A stretch of DNA of 64,000 bases from Acidobacteriota bacterium. Its GTDB lineage: Bacteria > Acidobacteriota > Holophagae > Acanthopleuribacterales > Acanthopleuribacteraceae. Under the pieces are notes generated by a model that had not been told where the DNA came from, did not search any database, and saw nothing but the letters and a program-made list of their open reading frames with translations. A program made the position numbers and the translations under genes. The DNA is taken from positions 1-64,000 of the forward strand of contig JASJCB010000100.1 in NCBI GenBank assembly GCA_030066195.1, written 5' to 3'. Shown piece after piece: positions 1 to 8,514 of this stretch (the first letter of the stretch is position 1; each line of letters opens with the position of its first letter).

Positions 1-245
1 ACGCAGGCGCGCAAGGTATCGATCGCCTTGGCGTGCGTCTCCACAATCCCGGCCAGATCGGCTTTGGCGTCCTGGTAAACCTTCAGTGTCGACTTGAAGC
101 CTTGCCGGGCATCGGCCAACTGATCGGCAACCGGCGGCGGGATGTAACCTTTCCCGGCATCCAGATCTCTCCGCCCGGTCAGGGCGGCGATGCGGATGAA
201 GTTATATCGGTTCCGATCACTCTGCAAATACATGATACGCGGCAC
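1..245 (-). CDS. Hypothetical protein, C-terminus beyond the left edge
   Basis: This reading frame runs off the left edge, so only the first 81 or so residues are visible. I chose the GTG at 245 because GGAGG lies six bases upstream; the in-frame ATG at 233 has no well-spaced ribosome binding site. The protein starts MPRIMYLQSDRNRY and continues with a hydrophilic, probably helical stretch rich in Ala, Lys and Asp (residues about 40-81). No signal peptide, membrane segment or known motif is visible. I do not recognise the family. The antisense frames over the same bases look like shadows. Confidence 0.6.
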   Translation of the reverse strand, partial: MPRIMYLQSDRNRYNFIRIAALTGRRDLDAGKGYIPPPVADQLADARQGFKSTLKVYQDAKADLAGIVETHAKAIDTLRAC

Positions 246-399
246 AGGGAACCTCCACGGAACAAATCGGCCTTGCAAACGGTGCGCAGGCAAGCGCTGT
301 CGAATGGTAAGCATCATCGATGCCGGCGTCAATCGAATAAATCTCACACATGAGGGCATCGGCACGGTGAACAAGACGGTTGTCCGAGTAAGAAAAAGC

Positions 400-708
400 T
401 TAGCAACTATTTACAACGCACCTCAGCCGTGAAAAACGTCTCTTGAAACCCGTATCGAGGAAGTATTCGGTCAAAATCGCGGGATCATACCAGGCCGGCA
501 GCTCAATTTTGAAAGCCAATACGAGATCATGACTACCTTGGGAGTCATTTTTGAAACCAGAGAGAAATACATGTAGTGATATCAAGCTGTTTTTTGACAG
601 AACATCGATCTCATAACAAGCGATTGGGGTGATTTCATTTTCAAAATTGAGTACATGACCGACAATGTTTTCGCTTTTCAAGCCAAGAGTAAGTACAAAG
701 CACCGCAT
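400..708 (-). CDS. Possible small hypothetical protein or gene remnant
   Basis: A 102-residue frame beginning MRCFVLTLGLKSEN with a fairly protein-like composition and lower GC than its surroundings. A TAG immediately precedes the ATG, and an in-frame stretch upstream of that stop also looks protein-like, so this may be the remnant of a longer gene. No good ribosome binding site, signal peptide or known domain is visible. It could equally be chance open frame. Confidence 0.3.
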   Translation of the reverse strand: MRCFVLTLGLKSENIVGHVLNFENEITPIACYEIDVLSKNSLISLHVFLSGFKNDSQGSHDLVLAFKIELPAWYDPAILTEYFLDTGFKRRFSRLRCVVNSC

Positions 709-944
709 CTACAAAACATTTTTCCCGGAACCAGGAACAAAGAAGGTCATGAGGTTGTTTGAACAGGTCCGGCATGTATTGCGTCTAGAAGAAACCAAAG
801 GTAATCGAGTTCTGAATTCGCTCGCCTACCGTCGCGGCCCGGTTCTGCTCGCGCCGGACAAACAATCCGCGAAGGACAAGTCATCACTAAAAGCCCGAAG
901 GCAAACTCGCGAACCAGAACAAACCGGGCAAGCCCAAGGCAAAC

Positions 945-975
945 ATCAAAAGTAAACCGGAACAACCCGGTGAAG
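945..975. repeat. 31-bp direct repeat, copy 1
   Basis: The segment matches 2292-2322 with one mismatch. It contains a short inverted repeat, ACCGG..CCGGT around AACAAC. The two copies bracket the secreted-peptide and beta-propeller gene pair. Confidence 0.75.
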
Positions 976-1088
976 CCAACCCATGTAGCTACCTGCTACC
1001 GATTCCTTTGGACCATGAAGGAGTCAGTACGGACTTGTGTTATAATCCATCTATCGCCTTAATAGCTGATCTATCCAGGAAGTCATAA

Positions 1089-1316
1089 ATGAAAAAGTCA
1101 ATCAAGATGTTGATTCTTTGCGGTCTAACTTCTGTTTGCTTATGGGCCGTTGCTCAGAGCTGCACGGGGAACACCACGAATAAATTTTGGCATGAGGGCG
1201 TATTATGGTGCTGCACAGAAGTCGGGGACGGCTCGGATTGGAGTTGTACCGATGGCTCGCGATGGAGCCTTTTCTCCGATTTGTGGGCGGAGTGGAATGG
1301 CCAAAACGAGCGCTAA
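1089..1316 (+). CDS. Small secreted cysteine-rich peptide
   Basis: A 75-residue protein with a clear signal peptide (MKKSIKMLILCGLTSVCLW, cleavage probably near AVA-QS). The mature part is about 50 residues, rich in Trp, Gly and Asp, with four cysteines (SC, CC and SC) that could form two disulphides. AGGAAG six bases before the ATG supports the start. The beta-propeller gene at 1323 follows six bases after the stop, so the two are probably co-transcribed. The pairing resembles the NVEALA small peptides that precede 6-bladed propeller genes in Bacteroidota, but I see no NVEALA motif. Function unknown. Confidence 0.7.
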   Translation: MKKSIKMLILCGLTSVCLWAVAQSCTGNTTNKFWHEGVLWCCTEVGDGSDWSCTDGSRWSLFSDLWAEWNGQNER

Positions 1317-1322
1317 CCTTCC

Positions 1323-2249
1323 ATGCTTATCTTTTTCCTTGCTACCCTCCTCTCAAGCGATATTCCTTACCAACCTTTCCTATCTCTTACCGATGAGCAC
1401 GCCGCCGGCGGTCATTACCTGATTTTCCCTGCCGATGCCGTCACCGACGGGACACGTCTGTTCGTGGCCGATGAAGACGGATATCGCATTTTTCTCGTCG
1501 ATCAAGCCGGCACCCGGACCTTCGGCAGCAAAGGCCAGGGTCCTGACAAGTTCCGAAATGGTCCGGTTGCGCTGTCGTTGGAAAACGGGCGGCTCGGTGT
1601 CTTCGAGTGGAACTATCACGACGTATCCTTCTATACCCTCGACGGTCGTTTTCTGGAAAAGAAAAAGCCGGACAGGCTCCTCCATTTCGGAGACTTGACC
1701 GTCAAGGCGCACCATATTGCGCTCTGTATCCAAAGCGGGCATTATTTCCGCTTCGATGAGGGCTGCATGTTCGCCGAATTGCGGGAGCCGAGCGTACTGG
1801 GACAGCACCTCGCCCGAGCCTATCTGGCTCGCGGTGAAAGCGGCCCTCTCATCCTGGCTCGGGCCAATGGTCTCCTGGCCGTGGTTGATTCTCGTTGCGA
1901 CGAGAAGGTAAAGATGAGGCTGCCTATCGGCGCCTTCGCGGCGGAACCCGAAATCAAACCAAGAGAGTCCGTTTTCATTGAAGGACGTCTGGAGAAGATG
2001 TACCGCAACGGCGTGCCCCTCATCGGGGTGGCAGCTCGAAGCTTGCAGCAGGTATGGGTCCTGGTCCGCAATGAACACACTGAGGAACGTCTGCTCTATG
2101 AAGTCAATCTGGAGCGCCGGCAAATCGTATCCCGCTACTCGCTGGACGCGGCCTTCAACAAACTGCGCTACATGAACGGAATATTGCTTCTGATTTCGGG
2201 AGAGGAGGGTTTGGTCAGGAGTTTCCGTGTGGCGGATGTGGACAGGTAA
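1323..2249 (+). CDS. 6-bladed beta-propeller protein
   Basis: A 308-residue protein with a short hydrophobic N-terminus (MLIFFLATLLSSD) consistent with export. The rest has propeller-type repeats: LFVADEDGYRIFLVDQAG followed by a KGQGPDKF signature, which is typical of NHL/6-bladed propeller proteins. Such proteins are often secreted or lipid-anchored and their ligands are mostly unknown. It is the second gene of a pair with the small Cys-rich peptide at 1089. The ribosome binding site is weak, so translation may be coupled to the upstream gene. It is convergent with a second propeller gene at 2419. Confidence 0.8.
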   Translation: MLIFFLATLLSSDIPYQPFLSLTDEHAAGGHYLIFPADAVTDGTRLFVADEDGYRIFLVDQAGTRTFGSKGQGPDKFRNGPVALSLENGRLGVFEWNYHDVSFYTLDGRFLEKKKPDRLLHFGDLTVKAHHIALCIQSGHYFRFDEGCMFAELREPSVLGQHLARAYLARGESGPLILARANGLLAVVDSRCDEKVKMRLPIGAFAAEPEIKPRESVFIEGRLEKMYRNGVPLIGVAARSLQQVWVLVRNEHTEERLLYEVNLERRQIVSRYSLDAAFNKLRYMNGILLLISGEEGLVRSFRVADVDR

Positions 2250-2291
2250 TCAGCCGTGACATGGTTTGATTGGGACTGCAACCGATTCCGT

Positions 2292-2322
2292 ATCAAAACT
2301 AAACCGGAACAACCCGGTGAAG
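2292..2322. repeat. 31-bp direct repeat, copy 2
   Basis: Matches 945-975 with one mismatch. It lies in the gap between the two convergent propeller genes. Confidence 0.75.
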
Positions 2323-2387
2323 TAGTGCGATCGACAGCATGTAACACCGGGGCAAAGCCTCCTGCCTTTCCTTTCGGAATCTTGAGG

Positions 2388-2420
2388 GACCGGGACCTTT
2401 CATGATTAACGGTCCCGGTC
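2388..2420. terminator. Hairpin between convergent genes
   Basis: A perfect 10-bp stem (GACCGGGACC and GGTCCCGGTC) with a 13-base loop lies between the convergent propeller genes, touching the stop of the minus-strand gene. It has no U-tract on either strand, so it may act as a weak bidirectional terminator or 3' stabiliser. Confidence 0.5.
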
Positions 2421-3447
2421 AACCATTGTCGGGGTATTCTTGGAAGAAACGGTCCAATTCGCTGATCAGTACCTTGCGCACGCCTATTTCCTCATCTCGA
2501 TACACGGAGACGTAAACATAATCTCCATCGACGGCCAAAAGGCGAGCATGGTGCTTTGGAGGGAACCTCGGCTTGATCTCGCGGCCGGTTTCGCCCAGCA
2601 CTAAAGCGGGCGTCTTTTTATTCATCATATGAACCCCGGGCCACACAATCAAATAACCGTCAAGATCGACAGCCAGGTGTTCGACCGCTGGAAAATATTC
2701 CGGGTATATGGGCTTGAACCGACTTTGTTGGTGACGGGCACGGCCCTGATAGGAAAGCAATTTCCGAAACCGCTCCTCACCGTATTCCTCGTCAAACGGT
2801 ATCCGGGGCCGGTCCTTGACAATGGACGGCAGGAATTGGCGCCGGACAACATCGTAGATCTGAATCTCGAACTTGCCTTTACCGGGGTAGATGAAGATCC
2901 GTTTTTTATCGCGGCTTACAGTGAATGAGGGTTTATCTCTCGCGGGCATAACCAGTCGTGCATTGGCCGGATGGTCTATCGCCGGCACCTCAGCGAGCAC
3001 CTTTTTTGCTTGGAAGTCATCATCCGCCCAGAGGACCATTCGCTTTTCGGATTTGAAAACCCATCCGTTAAAAAGTCTTTCCGAATAGGGGAAGTTAAAT
3101 AGAACGTCTCTGGGAGCCGTATGGGTCGAGATAAAGGTTCCGCTTTCATCGAAAACGCTGAACTTGGACGTCTGAGCGTCAAACGCATACAACCGGTTTC
3201 CAACAAGTCGAATACCGGAAAGGAAACGGAACTCGCCGGGACCCTGGCCCCGCCCCCCGATCGCTCGAATAAATCGACCGTTCCGGTCATACAAATGAAT
3301 GCTGCTTTCCGCGGCATTCATCAGGTAGAAGGTAAAGGACGCGCTGACCGCATACCCGTTTCGGTCCAGAGGGGAAAAGATATCGGTGCCGTCAATAGCC
3401 CATGGTTTCCCGGTAAAAAACCACAGACAACAGAACATGGTGATCAT
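2419..3447 (-). CDS. 6-bladed beta-propeller protein
   Basis: A 342-residue protein with an N-terminal signal-like segment (MITMFCCLWFFTGKPWA) and propeller repeats. The sequence SSIHLYDRNGRFIRAIGG followed by GQGPGEF is the hallmark of 6-bladed propeller/NHL-type proteins, and later blades carry YLIVWPGVHM and DYVYVSVYRDEE. The role is probably extracytoplasmic, with unknown ligand. It is convergent with the propeller gene at 1323, and the two share architecture rather than close sequence. No small Cys-rich partner gene was found upstream. Confidence 0.8.
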   Translation of the reverse strand: MITMFCCLWFFTGKPWAIDGTDIFSPLDRNGYAVSASFTFYLMNAAESSIHLYDRNGRFIRAIGGRGQGPGEFRFLSGIRLVGNRLYAFDAQTSKFSVFDESGTFISTHTAPRDVLFNFPYSERLFNGWVFKSEKRMVLWADDDFQAKKVLAEVPAIDHPANARLVMPARDKPSFTVSRDKKRIFIYPGKGKFEIQIYDVVRRQFLPSIVKDRPRIPFDEEYGEERFRKLLSYQGRARHQQSRFKPIYPEYFPAVEHLAVDLDGYLIVWPGVHMMNKKTPALVLGETGREIKPRFPPKHHARLLAVDGDYVYVSVYRDEEIGVRKVLISELDRFFQEYPDNG

Positions 3448-3793
3448 GGATTTACTCTCTTCAAAGTCGGATCACATCATGGAAGGTATGAGCACTCACA
3501 ATCAGTAACAGATTTGGTGATGTTGGTCAAAAGATATCGAAATCTCTCCGTTGCTGCATAGGACGGGTCGTTGTTGCCGGTCGCGTGGCTGCCTCGTGCC
3601 TCCACCGGGCCGCTGCCGCCCCAGCGATGTCCCCGGCAAGACCGGACCTGTTCCGTGAAGCGCAAAAATGCTAGGATGCTTGAGGCGGTGACCCGTGTGC
3701 TCATCTTTGTTACTTTTTTTCAAACCAACCCTTCCCGCCGGCCGTCCAAGATGCGTATCACGTGGTTCCCCCGAATTTCCATGTGGGACAGCT
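3448..3793. other. Divergent intergenic region upstream of the secretion operon
   Basis: This 346-base gap separates the minus-strand propeller gene from the secretion operon and must hold both promoters. Several frames cross it, but none has a protein-like composition or a ribosome binding site. I see no clear promoter boxes. Confidence 0.5.
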
Positions 3794-4999
3794 ATGGCAA
3801 CCTTTAGAGTAAAACTGGGCACCAGCGACGGTGAGCTGGCCACCCGCGAAGCACACGGCAATTCGGTCGATGAAATCACCGCCCACTTCGTCAATGAGGG
3901 CTATTTCGTCTTCAACGTGCAGCGGCAGTTGGATATTTCCGGCTGGGTGGGCCTGAAGCGCAAGATTCCGTCCAAGCAGTTCATTACCTTCAATAAAGAG
4001 TTCCGCGGCCTGGTTCGCGCCGGACTGCCGATTGCCGAGGGTTTCGACATCATCCTCAAGCGCATGAAGCCCGGCCGCCTACGCACGCTGTTGGAGGATG
4101 TCCGCGAGAAGTTGCACAAGGGCCAGTCCCTGTCCGAGGCGTTCCGATCGTTCGGCGATGTCATCCCGCGCTACTATTCCGCGCTCATCCACGCCGGCGA
4201 ACAATCCGGCGGCCTGACCGAGGTGCTGGACCGCTTTATCGAACAGGAAGGCCGCATCCGCCGCGCCCGCAAACGCTTCCTGCAAGCACTCACCTATCCG
4301 TCCATCCTGCTGGGCGCGGGCATCATCGCCATGTACATCATCCTCACCCGCGCCATGCCCCAGTTTACCGAGTTCTACAACAGCGCCGACCGGCAGTTGC
4401 CCCCGATTACCCAAGTGGTGATGGACCTTTCCAACTGGGTCGGCGCCTGGTCCGGTTGGCTGATCGGCGGAGCCCTGGCGACTCTCGTCTTGGGTCACCT
4501 CTACCTGCAAACCGAAAACGGCGGTCTCATGGGCGAGCGCCTGGTCAGGCGCGTGCCCCTGGTGGGTCGCCTGTGGTACCTGTCCAGCCAGAATATCTTC
4601 GCCCGCACCATGCGCATGCTCACCCACGGCGGCATTCCCGTGCCGCAGGCGTTGGCCGTCGTCGCCGGCGCCATGCCCTCGCGCCTCTTCGGCAAGGAAC
4701 TCAGCCGCGCTCACGAGGCCGTCACACGCGGCGAGAGCCTTCAGGAAGCCCTGGACGCCAAGACCAGTTTCAACGAGGAAATGGGCGAGATGATTCGCAT
4801 CGGCGAGGCCACCGGTAACCTGGGCGATATGTTGGATTACCTGGCCGAGTCCGGCGAAGAGCAGGCAGAAGACACCCTGGCCATGCTGTCCAACCTGGTC
4901 GCGCCGCTGATGTTATTGGCGATCGGCCTGATGATCGCCTTTCTGGTAGCAGCCATGTACCTGCCGATGTTCGGCAGTTATGACGCGATGATGGAGTAA
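3794..4999 (+). CDS. gspF: Type II secretion/type IV pilus inner-membrane platform protein
   Basis: GspF/PilC platform protein that couples the assembly ATPase to pseudopilin polymerisation. The frame is open further upstream, but the ATG at 3794 (MATFRVKLGTSDGE) gives 401 residues, the usual size; the upstream extension is Pro/Ser-rich and not conserved-looking. Two T2SF domains are visible at about residues 68-190 and 270-393, with membrane segments near 165-190, 219-238 and 370-392. The segments GLPIAEGF and GGIPVPQAL, and the LIHAGEQSGGL and RIGEATGNL repeats, are typical. It is the first gene of the operon, five bases before gspE. Confidence 0.92.
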   Translation: MATFRVKLGTSDGELATREAHGNSVDEITAHFVNEGYFVFNVQRQLDISGWVGLKRKIPSKQFITFNKEFRGLVRAGLPIAEGFDIILKRMKPGRLRTLLEDVREKLHKGQSLSEAFRSFGDVIPRYYSALIHAGEQSGGLTEVLDRFIEQEGRIRRARKRFLQALTYPSILLGAGIIAMYIILTRAMPQFTEFYNSADRQLPPITQVVMDLSNWVGAWSGWLIGGALATLVLGHLYLQTENGGLMGERLVRRVPLVGRLWYLSSQNIFARTMRMLTHGGIPVPQALAVVAGAMPSRLFGKELSRAHEAVTRGESLQEALDAKTSFNEEMGEMIRIGEATGNLGDMLDYLAESGEEQAEDTLAMLSNLVAPLMLLAIGLMIAFLVAAMYLPMFGSYDAMME

Positions 5000-5004
5000 C
5001 GGAA

Positions 5005-6594
5005 ATGGAACTGGAAACCGCTGAAACCGCTGATGCTTCCCGCGTCCTGGCCGAACGCATGAACCTGCCCTACACCGATCTGGCCGATTACACGCCCGAC
5101 GGCAAGTTGCTCAGCCTGCTGCCCGTGGAGTGGATGCTGCGCTATGCCTGCCTGCCCCTGGGCGAGGAGGGCAACCAGTTACGCCTGGCTTTTGCCGACG
5201 AGAAACTGTTGGACGACCTGGAGAAGCTGGAACTGCTCACCCGCCGCCGCATCTCCCTGACGGTCGCGCCGCGCAAGCGCATCGACGATATTCTGAAGGA
5301 ATCGCAGAGTTCCCAAAAGGTCTTGCAGGAGGCCACCAGCGATTTCCGCAAGGGCATGATGGGCGACGGCCAGGCCGAGGAAGTCATCGACATCGATCGA
5401 CTGGTGAGCGACGGCTCGCCGCTGGTGCGCCTGGTGGACACCACCATCTACAACGCCCTGGAGCGTCGCGCCTCCGATATCCACATCGAAACCGAGGCGA
5501 CCGAGGTAGTCATCAAGTTCCGCATCGACGGCGTGCTCTACGAGGCCATGCAACCCATCGACAAGAAATACCACGCTACCGTCATCAGCCGCATCAAGGT
5601 CATGAGCCAACTGGATATTGCCGAGAAGCGCATTCCCCAGGACGGCCGCTTCAAGCTGAATATCAAGGGCCGCGCCATCGACTTCCGCGTCAGCATCATG
5701 CCCACCATCCACGGCGAAAACGCGGTCATTCGTATTCTGGACAAGGAATCCACCAACGAGGCCTTCAAGGAGTTATCGCTGGAAGTACTGGGCTTCGGCG
5801 GCGAAACCCTGAAGAAGCTGCGCCACTGCGTGCGCGAGCCCTACGGCATGGTGCTGGTGACCGGACCCACCGGCAGCGGCAAGACCACCACGCTGTACGC
5901 CTGCGTCAGCGAGATTCGCAATACCGAGGACAAGATCATCACCATCGAGGACCCGGTGGAGTACCAGTTGCAGGGCATCACCCAGATCCCCATCAACGAA
6001 CGCAAGGGCCTTACCTTCAGCAAGGGTTTGCGCTCCATCCTGCGCCACGACCCTGACAAGATCATGGTGGGCGAGATCCGCGATACCGAAACCGCGCAGA
6101 TCGCCATTCAGTCCGCGCTCACGGGTCACCTGGTCTTCACCACCGTCCACGCCAACAACGTGATCGACGTGATCGGCCGCTTCGTGAACATGGGCGTGGA
6201 CCTGTACAACTTCGTCTCCGCGCTGAACTGCGTGGTGGCCCAACGCCTCATCCGCCTGATCTGCACCCAGTGCAAGCGGCCCGTGGAGATCCCGGCGGAG
6301 GAATTGGAAATCTCGCGCATCGACCCCGGGCAGTTCCGCGATGTCGGTTTCTACGAGGGCGCCGGCTGCCTGGCTTGTCACGGCACGGGTTATCGCGGCC
6401 GCACGGTCATCTCGGAAATGCTGCGCTTGAACGACGATGTGCGCCAGGCCATTTTGGAACGCCGCCCCATCTCCGAACTGAAGGCGCAAGCCCAGGCCAC
6501 CGGTATGCGCTTCCTGCGCGAGGCCGCCGTGGCTCGCCTGCACATGGGCATCACCTCGCTTCACGAAATCAACAAGGTCACCTTTATCGACTGA
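5005..6594 (+). CDS. gspE: Type II secretion/type IV pilus assembly ATPase
   Basis: The 529-residue hexameric ATPase powers pseudopilus assembly. An N-terminal T2SE_N-type domain occupies about residues 1-130. The catalytic core has SDIHIE near 157, Walker A GPTGSGKTTT at 287-296, an IEDPVEYQ Asp box, Walker B IMVGEIRDTETA and a His box LVFTTVHANN. A zinc-binding knuckle has Cys420, Cys423, Cys455 and Cys458, which is a GspE/PilB trait. GGAG overlaps the gspF stop just before the ATG. It acts in the cytoplasm on the GspF/PilM-N platform encoded on either side. Confidence 0.95.
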   Translation: MELETAETADASRVLAERMNLPYTDLADYTPDGKLLSLLPVEWMLRYACLPLGEEGNQLRLAFADEKLLDDLEKLELLTRRRISLTVAPRKRIDDILKESQSSQKVLQEATSDFRKGMMGDGQAEEVIDIDRLVSDGSPLVRLVDTTIYNALERRASDIHIETEATEVVIKFRIDGVLYEAMQPIDKKYHATVISRIKVMSQLDIAEKRIPQDGRFKLNIKGRAIDFRVSIMPTIHGENAVIRILDKESTNEAFKELSLEVLGFGGETLKKLRHCVREPYGMVLVTGPTGSGKTTTLYACVSEIRNTEDKIITIEDPVEYQLQGITQIPINERKGLTFSKGLRSILRHDPDKIMVGEIRDTETAQIAIQSALTGHLVFTTVHANNVIDVIGRFVNMGVDLYNFVSALNCVVAQRLIRLICTQCKRPVEIPAEELEISRIDPGQFRDVGFYEGAGCLACHGTGYRGRTVISEMLRLNDDVRQAILERRPISELKAQAQATGMRFLREAAVARLHMGITSLHEINKVTFID

Positions 6595-6604
6595 CGGGAA
6601 ATCA

Positions 6605-7951
6605 ATGAAACATCCATGGATCTTTGTCAAATCAAACGGCTGTGAAGGAAACTGGGACGACGGTTGGAGCATCGACCTGGAACCGCGCGAGCTGTTGCCC
6701 GCTGCCGGCGAAATCGCGGCCGCCGCCGGAGGAACCGTCTGTCCGCCCAAGCTGGGCGTGCTGGTTGAGGACGCCTTGCTGCATCCCCTGCGGCTCACCC
6801 TGGAGGAACGCGCCCCGGCTCGCGAACTGGAGAAATTCCTCACCTGGAAACTGAAGCGGTTTCTGCCCTTTGACGTGAGCCGCGCCAAGGTGTGTTCCGC
6901 GCCGCTGAAGGAAGACAATACCTATATGACCTGGTCGTTGCCGGGGACCTGGCTGGATCAGTTGACGGAAGGACTGGCCGCACAGGGTGCACAGTGTGGT
7001 TACGTGGGCGGCATCTTCGCCACCCTGCTGGAAAACAGCCCCGGGTTTCGCGGCAGCAAAATCATCGGCCTGTTCGACGAACTCTTCATCTACGCCGAAC
7101 TGGACCGCTCCGGCGGGTATCTGGACTACCGCACCCGCCGCCTGCCGCTACGCGAGGACGGCAGCCTGGACGACGAGACCCTGAGCGCGGATTGGTTGCC
7201 CCTGCTTGAGGACAGCGACAACATGGTGTTCTGCGACCTGCGCGAACGACCGGATAATGTGCCGGCGGTCGCCCTGGGCCGCCTGAACGTAGTCGTGAAC
7301 GCCTTGGACGCCTCCGGTTCCGTCTTGGACCGTTTCACCCGTTGGTCGGACGGCAAAGGCGGCAGGCAGCGCCTCAACTTTGCGCCGAAGCCGTTCGTCA
7401 CCGGTCAAGGCAGCCTGTACCTGATGTGGGCGGTCAACCTGATCCTGATTCTGTCCCTGGGAGCCGCCGCCTGGTATTGGGCGGGCCTACGCCGACAAAA
7501 CGAGGAATCGCACGGACGCATCGGCAGCTTGCAGGAGCGTCAACGGGAAGTAGCCGAAGAACACGCGGATGCGGTGCGTATCCTGGAAAACGTGGACCCG
7601 CGCGATTATCGCAAGGAACTGGAGCAGTTCCACGGCATCCAGACCGCATTCGAAACCCATTGGGGCCGCCTGCTGGATGACCTGAGCGACCTGATGAACG
7701 ACGACGTGCGCCTGGTCAGTCTCAGCCCGCGCGTGGGCGCCGAGCGCAAGAAGAACGAGGCCACCCTGCTCTACCTCAGCGGCCAGGCGCGTACGAAGGA
7801 AGCCCAGTTGAACCTGATTCGCACCTTGCAGGGTCATCAGAGCTTCGAAAACGTGCGCTTCGAAAGCGAACAATACGGCGAGGCGGGCGTGGCCCTGTCC
7901 TTCGAAATCAGCTTCCGCTACAAACCGGCGAAGCAAGGAGGCGGTGTCTGA
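6605..7951 (+). CDS. PilM-PilN-like fusion (GspL-like) assembly protein
   Basis: A 448-residue inner-membrane assembly protein. Residues about 1-265 resemble the actin-fold cytoplasmic part of PilM/GspL (ELEKFLTWKLKRFLPFD). A single membrane segment lies near 274-294 (LYLMWAVNLILILSLGA). A coiled coil then leads to a periplasmic PilN-like ferredoxin-fold domain (LTLYLSG-type strand, LIRTLQ, SFENVRFES). PilM and PilN are usually separate in type IV pili and fused in GspL, so the layout is GspL-like. The stop overlaps the next ATG by one base. It would bridge GspE to the periplasmic PilO/PilP-like proteins. Confidence 0.8.
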   Translation: MKHPWIFVKSNGCEGNWDDGWSIDLEPRELLPAAGEIAAAAGGTVCPPKLGVLVEDALLHPLRLTLEERAPARELEKFLTWKLKRFLPFDVSRAKVCSAPLKEDNTYMTWSLPGTWLDQLTEGLAAQGAQCGYVGGIFATLLENSPGFRGSKIIGLFDELFIYAELDRSGGYLDYRTRRLPLREDGSLDDETLSADWLPLLEDSDNMVFCDLRERPDNVPAVALGRLNVVVNALDASGSVLDRFTRWSDGKGGRQRLNFAPKPFVTGQGSLYLMWAVNLILILSLGAAAWYWAGLRRQNEESHGRIGSLQERQREVAEEHADAVRILENVDPRDYRKELEQFHGIQTAFETHWGRLLDDLSDLMNDDVRLVSLSPRVGAERKKNEATLLYLSGQARTKEAQLNLIRTLQGHQSFENVRFESEQYGEAGVALSFEISFRYKPAKQGGGV

Positions 7952-8514
7952 TGCAATCCTTCCTCTACAGCCGCACGGTGCAAGGCATTACCCTGGCCGT
8001 TCTGCTCCTCGCCCTGGGCGGGTTCTGGTTGTTCGCCGTTCAAGAAGAAAAGGCGATCTCGGTAGCCGGCACCGAGCGTCTGGACGACGAGAAGATGACC
8101 GTCCGCCGCATGGAACTGGAGCGCGATCGCGCCGTGGGCGTGGTTTCCCGCTACCAGGCCAACCTCACCGAAATCGACCGCTTCCGCGAGCACTTCCTGG
8201 AAAACAAGGACGAGCGCCTGGTCAAGATCTCGGCCTTTCTGGACGAGCGCACCCAAGCGCGCAATATCAGAAAGGACCGCATCGACTACCAGACCGGGCG
8301 CGGTCGCGAGAAGGACCTGGAAATCTACCAGATCTCCATGCCGCTGGTGGGTCGCTACCGCGATATCCGGGCCTTGATCGGCGATATCGAAGCATCGGAC
8401 CTGTTCCTCATCATTACGCAGCTTACCCTGGACGATGAATCGGGCTCCCAGGGCGCGGTTCGGGTCCAACTTTCCATGGAGACCTATTTCCAGGCGGGAG
8501 GCAGCCGTGAATGA
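7951..8514 (+). CDS. PilO/GspM-like assembly protein
   Basis: A 187-residue bitopic membrane protein with a short cytoplasmic N-terminus, a membrane segment at about residues 13-30 (ITLAVLLLALGGFWLFAV), a coiled coil at about 40-95 and a small C-terminal domain ending in ALIGDIEASDLFLIITQL, the pattern seen in PilO. Its position between the PilM-N fusion and the PilP-like gene fits this assignment. The start overlaps the upstream stop (ATGA-type), implying translational coupling. Confidence 0.75.
   Translation: MQSFLYSRTVQGITLAVLLLALGGFWLFAVQEEKAISVAGTERLDDEKMTVRRMELERDRAVGVVSRYQANLTEIDRFREHFLENKDERLVKISAFLDERTQARNIRKDRIDYQTGRGREKDLEIYQISMPLVGRYRDIRALIGDIEASDLFLIITQLTLDDESGSQGAVRVQLSMETYFQAGGSRE

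Larger units (their letters stand above)
246..1088. other. Sparse intergenic stretch
   Basis: Apart from the doubtful frame at 400-708 and one copy of a 31-bp repeat at 945-975, I see no convincing gene, RNA or terminator here. The frames at 665-955 lack protein-like features. Confidence 0.5.

Noticed and set aside
1380-2123. A 247-residue frame antisense to the first propeller gene
   Set aside because: The plus strand has a coherent propeller protein; the antisense frame has no recognisable domain.
5773-6918. A 381-residue antisense frame over gspE
   Set aside because: Same codon-bias shadow; no ribosome site and the opposite strand has strong ATPase motifs.
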